DNA from: Planctomycetia bacterium
GTDB taxonomy: Bacteria; Planctomycetota; UBA8108; SXIK01
Length of the DNA: 60,355 bases
Assembly (NCBI GenBank): GCA_005772855.1
Contig: SXIK01000081.1
Coordinates: forward strand, 1-60,355
Reading direction: 5' to 3'
The position numbers and the translations under genes are program-made. The notes under the pieces are model-generated. The model was not told the DNA's origin and did not search any database. It saw nothing but the letters and a program-made list of their open reading frames with translations. Below are positions 1-8,634 of this stretch, in pieces; positions within the stretch are counted from its first letter, which is position 1, and the number at the start of each line of letters is the position of its first letter.

Positions 1-226
1 ACGAGATCGCGACCACGCCGATCCCGCGCGTCTGAACCTCACGCGCGAAGTCGACGAAGGCGTCAATCACGTGCAGCACGAACGGGCAGTGGTTGCAGAT
101 GAAGGCGACGAGGAGCGGCTTGCCCTCGAAGTCGCTCCGCTTGACAGTGCGCCCGCTGGTGTCGGGCAGCGAGAAGTCGGGGGCTTGGGTCCCGAGATCG
201 ACCATGACGGAAGGGGTCAGGCCCAT
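1..226 (-). CDS. Thioredoxin-family (AhpC/TSA-like) protein, partial
   Basis: The 5' part of a redox protein whose C-terminus lies beyond the left edge. The visible ~75 residues begin with an APDFSLPD segment typical of the AhpC/TSA and thioredoxin-like fold, followed by FICNHCPFV, which carries the C-x-x-C pair expected in a thioredoxin-type active site. The ATG at 226 is preceded by an AGGAGG ribosome-binding site eight bases upstream, so the start is well supported. It lies downstream of the cus-type efflux genes on the same strand and may belong to the same metal-stress group (inference). Family members are usually around 180-200 residues, so more than half is missing here. The exact substrate cannot be told. 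Confidence 0.85.
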   Translation of the reverse strand, partial: MGLTPSVMVDLGTQAPDFSLPDTSGRTVKRSDFEGKPLLVAFICNHCPFVLHVIDAFVDFAREVQTRGIGVVAIS

Positions 227-313
227 GGTAGTGTCCTCCTGGATTGAGTCGCTGAAAGCACACAAAGTACACGGAGGCGGCGGTCACGTCCATGGAAGGC
301 CGAGGGACTCGAC

Positions 314-331
314 GGCCCGGCATGCCGGGCC
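314..331. promoter_or_regulatory. 18-bp perfect palindrome upstream of the thioredoxin-family gene
   Basis: GGCCCGGCATGCCGGGCC is a perfect 18-bp palindrome about 90 bp upstream of the start at 226. No T-run follows on either strand, so it does not look like an intrinsic terminator; an operator is possible. It lies in a non-coding stretch (227-565) that also holds AGGTGAG/CTCACCT arms with a 6-base gap at 369-388. I see no gene in that stretch. Confidence 0.35.
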
Positions 332-565
332 TGAAAACAGTCAAAAACTAAACTTCTGATTGGCTCAAAGGTGAGGACAAGCTCACCTGAATCTCGAGGT
401 TCGAGACGAGACAGATGACGAGCGCATCACGTTTCACCTCCCGCCGCCAAGGACTCCATGGACTGCCTCCCGCGCAGCCGGCTCGAAATACACCTCCTCG
501 GCCGGCGCGGGGAGGCACACAACAGAGCTGCGTCGCAGCACGGTGCGTGCGAGGTGGGAGGGGTC

Positions 566-903
566 TTACTGCGCCCTTGGGGTCTGGGGGCGGCTCTTGA
601 GGACGATGTCGCCCGGGGACCAGCCGAGCTCGCGTTCACACTCCGTCCCGCCGTCGTCCTTCCGGTCGACCACCAGGATCCAGATCACGAGCTGATTGAA
701 CTGGCTCCAGACCTTTCGCCACAGCGGCACCGGCGGCGCTCGGACAGCTTGTTGGGCCCGTCCGCCCCGAGCCGTCGCGAGGCTTCCGCGCCGGTCAAAC
801 CCCGGCCGGAATCGCTTCCGAGACTCCGCAGCACGTCTCCCGCGCTCAGGGATTGGGGAGCCGAAAGCATCTCTCGCCGTGCTTCAGCGGCTTGAGGATT
901 CAC
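566..903 (-). pseudogene. P-type metal ATPase, N-terminal remnant
   Basis: Starts with ATG at 903, overlapping the end of cusA by 20 bp. The first ~57 codons read as the cytoplasmic N-terminus of a cation-transporting P-type ATPase: a GLTGAEASRRLGADGPNKL segment matches the usual pattern before the first membrane helix. The frame is then lost. In another minus-strand frame the expected continuation, VWSQFNQLVIWILVV (first helix), appears and then jumps to SPGDIVLKSRP, which resembles the start of the actuator domain, before a TAA at 566-568. The remnant thus carries a frameshift and deletions, and the whole catalytic part (DKTGT domain) is absent. A P-type ATPase behind an RND efflux system would fit a metal-resistance operon. 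Confidence 0.6.
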
Positions 904-3900
904 GGACGAGGCGCCTCCGTAGCTTCCATTCCTCGACCCAGCAGTAAACGCAAGGCACGATGAAAAGCGTAATGAGCTGGACCGCCATGCCTCCCACCGA
1001 CGGAATCGCCATCGGCTGCATGACGTCCGAGCCCCGGCCCTCGGTGAGGAAGACGGGCAGGAGACCGATCACTGTCGTTGCCGTCGTCATGAGGCAGGGG
1101 CGGATGCGCTTCATCCCCGCCTCCACGACCGTTTCACGCACCGCCTCGACGGTCGCGGGGGACCGCTCGTCGAAGAGCTGGCCGAGGTAGGTGGCCATCA
1201 CCACGCCGTCGTCCTCCGCCACGCCGAAGAGCGCGATGAATCCCACCCAGACCGCCACGCTCAAATTGGCGCCGTACCACAGCAGCATGAGGAAGCCGCC
1301 CGAGGCGGAAACGAGGATGCCGGAGAAGACGAGGAGCGCGACCCACCAGCGGCCGAAGCCCATGAAGAGCAGCACGAAGTCGAGGGCAAGGCACAGGGGG
1401 ACGAGCAGCGAGAGCCGCTTCGTGGCGCGCACCTGGCTCTCGAACTGCCCCGCCCACTTGTAGTAGTAGCCGTTCGGGATCTTGAGCTCGCCGCTCTGGA
1501 TATTCGCCTGGATCAACTGCTCGGCCTCCTCGACGACGCTCACCTCGTCGCGGTCGCGGGTGTTGAGGGTGACATAGCCGACGAGGAGCGCGTTCTCGCT
1601 CTTGATCTCCTGGGGGCCGATCGTGTAGCGAATGTTTGCCACCTGGGTGATTGGGATGTGCGGGCCGCTCGAGGCGGGGACGAGGATGCGCTCGAGATCC
1701 TCGAGGTTGTCGCGGAGCTCGCGCGGGTAGCGGACGCGCACGGGATAGCGCTCCCTGCCCTCCACCGTCGTCGTGAGGTTCTCGCCCCCCAGGGCGATCT
1801 CGATCACGTCCTGGACATCGCGGATGTTGACGCCGTACCGCGCAATCTTCTCGCGGTCGATCTCGAACTCGATGTATGGCTTGCCGGTGATCCGGTCGGC
1901 CACCACATCCGTGGCGCCGGGCACCTGCCGCAGGATCTGCTCGAGCGCAAGGCCGAGCTTCTCGATCTCGCGCAGGTCGGAACCGAAGACCTTGATGCCC
2001 ATCATGGCACGGAAGCCGCTTTGCAGCATGACGATCCGGGTCTGGATGGACTGGAGCCAGGTGGGGAGCACGCCGGGGATGTCGGTCCTCTGCCGCAAGT
2101 CGTCGAGCACTTCGCTCTTCGTCATGGGCCGCTCCTCCGGCCACCCCCAGCCGAAGGCGGCGTGCGTCCAGCGGGGCCAGCTCGAGTAGAACCGCTCGAC
2201 GGGGACAAGCCGCCACTGATCGGTCGGCTTGAGCAGGATCACCGTCTCGATCATGCTGATCGGCGCCGGGTCGAGCGCGGAGTCGGCACGCCCCAGCTTG
2301 CCGACGACGCTCTCCACCTCCGGCACGCTCCGGATGGCCATGTCCTGCTTCGAGATCACCTCCAGCGCCGCCGACAGCGAACCCGCCGGGGCAAGCGACG
2401 GCATGTAGAGGAGCGAGCCCTCGTCGAGGGGCGGCATGAACTCCCGCCCGAGCCCGGGAAACTGGTGCTTGAGGGCGCTCCAGGGGCGCCACTCGTTGAC
2501 GTTGACCCCGACCCTCGAGAGGCCCCATTCGACAGGGTACGCGAGCCTTCCCCAGCCGAGCCAGATCGTGATGCCGAGGAGGATCAAGGCGACCGGCAGC
2601 GACAGGAAGAGCCTCTTGTGCGCCAGGACCCAACGCAGGGCCGGGACGTAGACCCGCAAGATCCCTCGAGAGACCCGGTTTTCCTCGAGGGGCACCAGAC
2701 GCTCTCGACCCATCCGGTAGACGGCGAGACCCGCGACCACGCCCACGGCGAGCGCCAGGAAGACGCCTTGCCACCAGGCGCTCTGGGCGGGGAGGAAGAA
2801 GCTGCGGGAAGCCACGCCGGCGGTGGCCGCCGCGGCGATGCCGCAACCGAGGGCGACCAGGGAACTCCTCCGGCGGCTCCAGCTCGAGGGCTTGAGCAGG
2901 TAGTACGCGAGGACCGGGACCACGGTGACCGCGAGGACGGCCGAGGAGGTGATGGCGAAGGTCTTCGTGTAGGCGAGGGGCTTGAAGAGCTTCCCCTCCT
3001 GGTCCGCGAGCGCGAAGACGGGCAGGAAGGAGACGATGGTGTTCGACACGGCGGTGATGATGGCGGTCCCGACCTCGAAGGCTCCGTCCTTGACGCACTC
3101 GAAATGCGACTTCGAGCCATCGTTCTTGGCGATGTGCCGGTAGATGTTCTCCGTCATGATGATCCCCATGTCGGCGACGTCGCCGATGGCGATGGCGAGG
3201 CCCGCGAGGCTCATGATGTTCGAGTCGATGCCCAGCCAGTACATGACGAGGAAGCTCATGCCCACCGAGAGCGGCAAGGTCGGCACGATGGCGAGCGAGC
3301 TGCGGAAGTGGAGGAGGAAGAAGAGCACGACAAGGCCCGCGACGATCGCCTCCTCGATGAGCGCCTCGCGGAGCGTGTCCATGGTCTCGTGGACGATCTG
3401 GGTGCGATCGTAAAAGGAGACGATCCGCGGCCTGGAAGTCCTCCCATCGGGAAGCGTCTTCTCCGGCAGCCCGGGCGAGATCTCTGCAATCTTCTGCTTG
3501 ACGCGTTCGAGGACGCGCAGCGGATTCTCGCCGTAGCGCATGACGACGACGCCCCCCACCGCCTCGACGCCCTCCTTGTCCAGCGCTCCGCGCCGAAACT
3601 CGGGCCCCAGGCTGACCGTGGCCACGTTCTTGACGTAAAGCGGTGTGCCCTCCCTGGAGCGCACCACCACATTCTCGAGGTCCTTCACGGACTTCAGGAA
3701 GCCAACCCCGCGGATAAAAAACTCGACCTGATTCACCTCGATGACCTTGGCGCCGACATCGATGTTCGACTTGCGGACGGCTTCCGTGATCTCGGGCAGG
3801 GTGACTCCGTGAGCGCGCATCTTCACGGGATCCACGTCGACCTGGTACTGCTTGACGTGGCCGCCGACGGAGGCGACCTCGGAGACACCCTCCACGGCGT

Positions 3901-4399
3901 TCAACTGGTAGCGGATGTACCAGTCCTGGAGCGAGCGCAGCTCGGCGAGGTCGAAGCCCTCACCCTCCACCGTGTACCAGAACACCTGTCCCAACGCGGT
4001 CGCATCGGGGCCCAGGACGGGCTCGACGCCAGGCGGCAGCCGCCCCCGCGCGACGTTCAACCTCTCCAGCACCCGGCTTCTCGCCCAGTAGTACTCAACA
4101 TCGTCGCGGAAGATGATGAAGACCATGGCGAAGCCGAAACCGGAGGCGGAGCGGATGACCTTGACTCCAGGAGTGCCTTCCAGGGCGATGGTCAGTGGGT
4201 ACGTGACTTGATCGTCGACGTCCTGGGGGCTGCGGCCGGGCCAGTCGGCGAAGACGATGACCTGCTTCTCGCCAATGTCCGGGATGGCGTCGACGGGCGT
4301 GTTCTCAAGCGAGTACCAGCCGCCGCCGACGAGCGCCATGGCGGCTATCAGGACGAGCGGGCGGTTCGTGAGGCACCAGAGGATGATGGCGTTGATCAT
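884..4399 (-). CDS. cusA: Heavy-metal RND efflux permease, CusA/CzcA type
   Basis: Inner-membrane proton-driven pump of the heavy-metal-efflux RND family, 1171 residues. The N-terminus (first helix, then TPVDAIPDIGEKQVIVFADW and SPQDVDDQVTYPL) is diagnostic of CusA/CzcA proteins. A TM4-like IAIGDVADMGIIMTEN segment and a C-terminal GVAEDDGVVMATYLGQ segment correspond to the proton-relay helices. It is about 120 residues longer than usual. The excess lies in the middle, after VLAYYLLKPSSW, where two extra hydrophobic segments precede the LGREFMPPLDEGSLLYMP region. It starts nine bases after the end of the adaptor gene, in a cusC-cusB-cusA operon. The adaptor's metal-binding motifs suggest Cu(I)/Ag(I) as substrate, but Zn/Co/Cd cannot be excluded from sequence alone. 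Confidence 0.93.
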   Translation of the reverse strand: MINAIILWCLTNRPLVLIAAMALVGGGWYSLENTPVDAIPDIGEKQVIVFADWPGRSPQDVDDQVTYPLTIALEGTPGVKVIRSASGFGFAMVFIIFRDDVEYYWARSRVLERLNVARGRLPPGVEPVLGPDATALGQVFWYTVEGEGFDLAELRSLQDWYIRYQLNAVEGVSEVASVGGHVKQYQVDVDPVKMRAHGVTLPEITEAVRKSNIDVGAKVIEVNQVEFFIRGVGFLKSVKDLENVVVRSREGTPLYVKNVATVSLGPEFRRGALDKEGVEAVGGVVVMRYGENPLRVLERVKQKIAEISPGLPEKTLPDGRTSRPRIVSFYDRTQIVHETMDTLREALIEEAIVAGLVVLFFLLHFRSSLAIVPTLPLSVGMSFLVMYWLGIDSNIMSLAGLAIAIGDVADMGIIMTENIYRHIAKNDGSKSHFECVKDGAFEVGTAIITAVSNTIVSFLPVFALADQEGKLFKPLAYTKTFAITSSAVLAVTVVPVLAYYLLKPSSWSRRRSSLVALGCGIAAAATAGVASRSFFLPAQSAWWQGVFLALAVGVVAGLAVYRMGRERLVPLEENRVSRGILRVYVPALRWVLAHKRLFLSLPVALILLGITIWLGWGRLAYPVEWGLSRVGVNVNEWRPWSALKHQFPGLGREFMPPLDEGSLLYMPSLAPAGSLSAALEVISKQDMAIRSVPEVESVVGKLGRADSALDPAPISMIETVILLKPTDQWRLVPVERFYSSWPRWTHAAFGWGWPEERPMTKSEVLDDLRQRTDIPGVLPTWLQSIQTRIVMLQSGFRAMMGIKVFGSDLREIEKLGLALEQILRQVPGATDVVADRITGKPYIEFEIDREKIARYGVNIRDVQDVIEIALGGENLTTTVEGRERYPVRVRYPRELRDNLEDLERILVPASSGPHIPITQVANIRYTIGPQEIKSENALLVGYVTLNTRDRDEVSVVEEAEQLIQANIQSGELKIPNGYYYKWAGQFESQVRATKRLSLLVPLCLALDFVLLFMGFGRWWVALLVFSGILVSASGGFLMLLWYGANLSVAVWVGFIALFGVAEDDGVVMATYLGQLFDERSPATVEAVRETVVEAGMKRIRPCLMTTATTVIGLLPVFLTEGRGSDVMQPMAIPSVGGMAVQLITLFIVPCVYCWVEEWKLRRRLVRESSSR

Positions 4400-4408
4400 G
4401 GCGGTGCC

Positions 4409-5950
4409 TCAGTTGTCCTTGTGGCCTTCATGACTCTCGTGCCCCTGGGGCTTCTCCCCGGGCGGCTTGACCCCACCATCCGGCGCTCCGTCGCCCTGGT
4501 GACCGGCGTGCCCGACGCCTCCTCCCGCGATGCCCTCCGGGTAAAACAGGCTCGGCTTGCCGCTGATCTGAAACTGCGAGTCGAGGAGGAAGCTCCCGCG
4601 CGTGACGACCCGCTGGTCCTTCTCGAGGCCCTCGATGACGGGGTAGTAGTCCCCTGCGCGCGGCCCCAGCCGGGGCTCCACGAGCCGGTACTTCCCGGGC
4701 TCGACCTCGACGTAGACGAGCGAGCGCCGCCCGGTCGTGAGCACGGCCTCCGCTGGCACGGCGAGCGTCCGCGGCGCCGCGGACCCAGCCGGCATGGGCT
4801 CTCCCGGCACCTTCTCGAGGGGCATCCCACAGACCGTGCACTTGCCGGCTTCATCCGCCACCACGTTGGGGTGCATGGGACAGGCATACTTGCCCTCGAG
4901 GCCCGTCGGCGCGGGCTTCCCGCCGGGAAGGATCCCGATGCGGAGGTGCGCTTGCGCGTACATGCCCGGCTTGAAGCGGCCCTCGTCGTTTCCGAGGACC
5001 ACGCGTACGCGGATCGTGCGGGTGGCATCGTTGAGGACAGGCTCGATGAAGGCCACAGTCCCGCCGAAGCTTCGCGCCGGCTCGCTCTCGAGCTTGACCT
5101 CCACGGACTGGCCAAAGCGCACCCAGGAGATCTCGGACTCGTAGACCTCCATGACGAGCCAGACATGGGCCAGCTCGGCGATGGTGTAAAGGGAGTCGCC
5201 GGGCTCCACGTACTGCCCCTCCCGGATGTCCTTCTCGATGACCGTGCCGCCCAGGGACGCGAAGACCGTGACGTGCGTCTGCGGCTTGCCCGTATGCACG
5301 AGCTCGTCGATCTGCTCGTCGGTGAGCCCCCAGAGCCGCAAGCGCTCCCGGGCGCTCGCCGCGAGGCCCTGATCGAGTCCGACCCCGGGAGCGGCGGCCG
5401 GCACCTTCTCCCGCCGCAGGCTGAGGAGCAGTTCCTGCTGCGTCGCGAGGAGGTCGGGGCTGTAGATGCGGACGAGGTGGTCCCCATCCTTGACGACGAT
5501 GCCGGGGAAGTTGGCATAAACTTCATCGACCCTGCCAGCGACGCGGGCGCTGATGTGGCGCACCCGCGTTTCGTCCAGCTCCACCTTGCCGACGGTCCGG
5601 ATCTCCTTGTGGATTTCGCGCTCCGCGACGGCCACGGTCGCGACCGTGGCCATGAGCCTCGCGTGGTCGCCGAGGGTCAGGTGCAGGGCCGAGTGGCCGG
5701 CAGCACCCGAGCCCGCGGAACCTTCCGCCGGCACGGGGACCAAGTCCATGCCGCAGAGGGGGCAGCTGCCCGGCCGGCCCATCCGGATCTGCGGGTGCAT
5801 CGAGCAGGTCCAGACCGAGCCCGCCGGCGCGGCAGCGCTGCCGGTGTCCGCTCCTCCCCACCCCAGGCCCATGTAAAGTACCCCCGCCACGGCAAGCCCC
5901 AGGACGATCCCGATGCCGAGGTGCATTAACGATTTCCGGTTCACGTGCAT
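4409..5950 (-). CDS. cusB: RND periplasmic adaptor with two heavy-metal-binding domains, CusB type
   Basis: Membrane-fusion protein linking the inner-membrane pump to the outer-membrane channel. The chosen start (ATG at 5950, protein MHVNRKS...) has an AAGGAG site upstream; an ATG 33 bases earlier lacks one. An N-terminal anchor helix is followed by a WTCSMHPQIR...CPLCGMDLVPV metal-binding domain. A second copy (YACPMHPNVV...CTVCGMPLEKV) lies in the C-terminal half. The two lipoyl/barrel-sandwich halves flank a helical hairpin (LATQQELLLSLRRE). It is 513 residues, longer than E. coli CusB because of the duplicated C-P-M-H-P/C-x-x-C-G-M modules, which are known to bind Cu/Ag-type ions. Ten bases separate it from the end of cusC, and nine from cusA. 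Confidence 0.92.
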   Translation of the reverse strand: MHVNRKSLMHLGIGIVLGLAVAGVLYMGLGWGGADTGSAAAPAGSVWTCSMHPQIRMGRPGSCPLCGMDLVPVPAEGSAGSGAAGHSALHLTLGDHARLMATVATVAVAEREIHKEIRTVGKVELDETRVRHISARVAGRVDEVYANFPGIVVKDGDHLVRIYSPDLLATQQELLLSLRREKVPAAAPGVGLDQGLAASARERLRLWGLTDEQIDELVHTGKPQTHVTVFASLGGTVIEKDIREGQYVEPGDSLYTIAELAHVWLVMEVYESEISWVRFGQSVEVKLESEPARSFGGTVAFIEPVLNDATRTIRVRVVLGNDEGRFKPGMYAQAHLRIGILPGGKPAPTGLEGKYACPMHPNVVADEAGKCTVCGMPLEKVPGEPMPAGSAAPRTLAVPAEAVLTTGRRSLVYVEVEPGKYRLVEPRLGPRAGDYYPVIEGLEKDQRVVTRGSFLLDSQFQISGKPSLFYPEGIAGGGVGHAGHQGDGAPDGGVKPPGEKPQGHESHEGHKDN

Positions 5951-5960
5951 GGACTCTCCT

Positions 5961-7319
5961 TCATGGCTTCGGCGCTTCCCCAATCGCCTTCTCGAGCTCC
6001 GCCTGGCTCGTGGCGTGCTCGACGAGAGCCCGCTCGCGCTCGAGCTGCTTCAGGAGGAGCATGCGCTGCGAGTCGAGGAGCTCGAGAAAGCCGAGCTTGC
6101 TTGCGGTGTAGGCCGCCTCGGCCACTCCCAGGTTCTGCTCGGCGCGAGGCACCGCCTCCTCGGCAAGGATCGTGAAACGCTCCGCCGCAGCAGCGAGGCG
6201 TGCGGACGTCGACTTCACCTCGTCCAGCACGCGGTTCCTGGCTGCCTTGAGCTCGGCGCTGGCACGGCGCGACTCCGCTTCCGCCTCGCGGCTCTTCGCG
6301 CGGATCGAGCCCCACCAGAGCGGCAGCGTGATCCCGGCAGTGACCTCGACCTCGTTCTCGTCCATGCCGAGGTCGCGGACGTAGGCGCCGCCGACGGTGA
6401 GGTCCGGGATCCACTCCTCTCGCGCCCGGGCGAGCATGGAGTCCGCTGAGGCCACTCGCTGTGAGGCCGCCTCCAGCTCGGGGCGGTACTGGAGGGCCCT
6501 GTCGTAAAGCTCGCCGGTCTGAGCGCCAGGCTGCGGCAGGGCCAACGGCGCGAGCGGACCGATGGGCGTCTCGGGAGGACGGTCGAGAAGGACATTGAGC
6601 GCGCTTGCCGCCGTTTCGACCTCTCGCGATAGCACCGCTCGCTCGGCGCGGATCGTCGAGCGCTCCAGCTCCGCCCGCAGCACATCGGACTGGGTCACGG
6701 TTCCGGCTTCGTACCGGGTCTGCGCAATGCGGACAAAGCGGTTGAGGATCTCGAGGTTGGCGTCGAGAAGCTCAAGCTCGCGACGTGCCAGATAGAGACT
6801 GGCGTAAGCCGCAGTGACTTGCTGCCGCAGGAGATTCCGACGCTCCTCGAATTCGGCACCCGTGGCCCGCGCCTCCGCGAGGGCGGCTCGGCCCTCGGCG
6901 AGGAGCTTCGAGGGGAACGGCACGTCCTGCATGAGCTCGACCGTGTTCATTCGGAACATGGACGAGTAACCCAAGCGGAGCGTGGGGTAGGGCGGCGCCA
7001 GACGCTGCGGCACCTTCTCGAGGAAGCCGACCCAGCGCTCGAGCGCGGCCGCGAGGTCGGGGTTTCGGCGCTCCGCGGCGGACAAAACCAGATACAGCGT
7101 GGGGTCATCCGCAAGCTTCCGGTGAAGCTCGGGGTCATCTGTCTCGGTGGACGTCTGCCGTTCGGCGCGCCTCGTGGATGCCGGCGCAGGCCTCTCTCCC
7201 GATCGAGCCCGTGCCACCGCTTGCCAGTCCTCCTTGAGCTCTGGCGCGAGACACCCCACAACCTGAAGGAACACTGGCACGAGCAAGGCGATCCTCAGAG
7301 TGGCACGTCCAGGAATCAT
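5961..7319 (-). CDS. cusC: Outer-membrane efflux lipoprotein, TolC/CusC family
   Basis: Outer-membrane channel of the RND system, 452 residues from the ATG at 7319. This start gives a short signal peptide ending in a VVGC lipobox (Cys about residue 23); an upstream in-frame start would add 50 residues of non-signal sequence. Two outer-membrane-efflux repeats are visible, each with long amphipathic helices, for example SDVLRAELERSTIRAERAVL and ARNRVLDEVKSTSARLAAAA. Helical content and length match TolC-like proteins. It is the first intact gene of the cusC-cusB-cusA operon. About 260 bp upstream, on the same strand, is a broken cysteine-rich lipoprotein. Confidence 0.9.
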   Translation of the reverse strand: MIPGRATLRIALLVPVFLQVVGCLAPELKEDWQAVARARSGERPAPASTRRAERQTSTETDDPELHRKLADDPTLYLVLSAAERRNPDLAAALERWVGFLEKVPQRLAPPYPTLRLGYSSMFRMNTVELMQDVPFPSKLLAEGRAALAEARATGAEFEERRNLLRQQVTAAYASLYLARRELELLDANLEILNRFVRIAQTRYEAGTVTQSDVLRAELERSTIRAERAVLSREVETAASALNVLLDRPPETPIGPLAPLALPQPGAQTGELYDRALQYRPELEAASQRVASADSMLARAREEWIPDLTVGGAYVRDLGMDENEVEVTAGITLPLWWGSIRAKSREAEAESRRASAELKAARNRVLDEVKSTSARLAAAAERFTILAEEAVPRAEQNLGVAEAAYTASKLGFLELLDSQRMLLLKQLERERALVEHATSQAELEKAIGEAPKP

Positions 7320-7577
7320 GGTAGGCCAGCGAAGCAACGCCTGTTCCCTATCCGTTAGAAACCGGAAGTCTCGGCAGACGGCGGCAGAGCCGGGGCTCCT
7401 GATCCTCACGGGACCGGCGGCGAGGCATAAAGATGACGAATCCCGCGAGAGCCCACGAGGGCTTGACACGCAGGCCCCTCCTCGAGCGTTGGTTGGTGTT
7501 CCTCTGATTTCATGAAGGAAAAACTCCCGGTCAGGCGGAAAAACTCCCCATCACGAGCAGCTCAGAATGGCAAGCTT

Positions 7578-7949
7578 CTACGGCAATGCACGCAACTCGC
7601 CCCAAGCCGGCTCCGGGGGGCGTACCCGTCCACTCGGCCAGTTCTTCGCCGCCCTTGCGCATACCGGGCAGACGAGCTCCGACTTCGCGCACTCAGAACA
7701 CGCCGAGCTTGGGTCCACGCCTGCGACCCACTCGCGCTTGCACATCGGGCAGTTGTGCTTGACCTCCTTCTTGCCGAGGAACAGCCCCTTCGGCGAGTAA
7801 ACGTATTCTTAGCTGTTCTTGCACATGGAGCACGTCGCCGTGGTCGCCTCGGCGACGGTGCCTCCGGAGCCTTTGGCCTGGGACAAGCTGCAACCAGCGA
7901 ACGAGACCGAGAAGACCGCCGCGACAACGCCAAGGGCAATTCGGCTCAT
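7578..7949 (-). pseudogene. Cysteine-rich lipoprotein with four CxxC pairs, interrupted by an in-frame stop
   Basis: An ATG at 7949 opens a signal peptide with lipobox FAGC (Cys20). The frame then runs to CSMCKNS and hits a TAA at 7809-7811 (codon 47). Beyond it the same frame stays open for 76 codons with no indel. It encodes CPMCK, CSEC and CPVC, i.e. three more C-x-x-C pairs spaced like a zinc-ribbon or metal-binding lipoprotein, and ends at a TAG at 7578-7580. Continuity of frame and spacing argues that one ~122-residue lipoprotein was cut by a single nonsense change. It lies directly upstream of cusC on the same strand and is probably part of the metal-efflux operon. I do not recognise a named family. 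Confidence 0.6.
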
Positions 7950-8132
7950 GGAACGTCTCCTTGTGGAAAGAGGGGGGTACCTTTTCGAACCTCACACAAC
8001 ACGATGCGATGCAAGAGCAAGTCCTGCCGTGCGAACGGCGTGCGTCCGCTGCCCTGAAAACGTGTGAGTCCTCAAGGACGCTCTTCGGGGTTTCGAGGAG
8101 GGGAATCGACCCTGGTGAAAGATGCCGACCCT

Positions 8133-8600
8133 CTACCCGACGGTTGGCTCGAGGAGTTCCTCGAGAAGGCTGATCTTGAGCGCTTGTTCCTGCGCCTGAG
8201 CGGACCTCCACGTCGGTCCGATGTTGACTTTCAAGACCTTCTCGTGGAAGGCATTCTCGATGCACTGCTGCCCCATTGAAGGGTTCAGGACAACGACCGA
8301 GTCCTGGTTTTTGCAGCTTTGAGGCTGCATGGCTTGGGTCCATCCGCTTGGCTCAAACCTCGTGCTGGCAGGGTTCATCGACCGGCTCACCGGCAACGAC
8401 GCCTTCGTCATCAGGACGGTGGCTGGGCGGCGCGTCCAGCCACCGAGGTGCCGCAGGATTTTTTCTGTCACCTCGTCGTGGTGCGGTGAGGTCAACGCTG
8501 CCATGATCTTCATTTGTCCGCCACACCTTGGGCAAGGCTTCGGATCGACCAGGTACGCCCTGGCCAGGAGACACGCCCACTGGCCCTTGCTGGACGCGCA
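8133..8600 (-). mobile_element. IS91-type transposase, C-terminal remnant
   Basis: The minus strand encodes WACLLARAYLVDPKPCPRCGG followed by MKIMAALTSPHHDEVTEKILRHLGG. This is the pattern seen at the end of IS91-family transposases: an RLLARVY-like helix, a CPRCGG zinc knuckle, then an ILRHLG segment. The large upstream part of the transposase (HUH/Tyr catalytic core) is absent; immediately upstream lies the 3' end of another gene. After the ILRHLG segment the frame continues to a stop at 8133 with sequence I do not recognise. No terminal sequences were found. It marks past mobile-element activity beside the rearranged 8.6-13.2 kb region. Confidence 0.6.
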
Positions 8601-8634
8601 GCCTCTTGACCCTGCGGGGCCCCTTCTCGCATCT

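Noticed and set aside
369-388. AGGTGAG/CTCACCT hairpin near the P-type ATPase remnant
   Set aside because: Seven-base arms without a T-run in a non-coding gap; not enough to call a terminator or operator.
1658-5929. Plus-strand open frame of more than 1400 codons
   Set aside because: It lies exactly antisense to cusA/cusB; long open antisense frames are expected in GC-rich coding DNA, and its residues (Asp/Glu/Arg/His-rich, no domains) are typical of such shadows.
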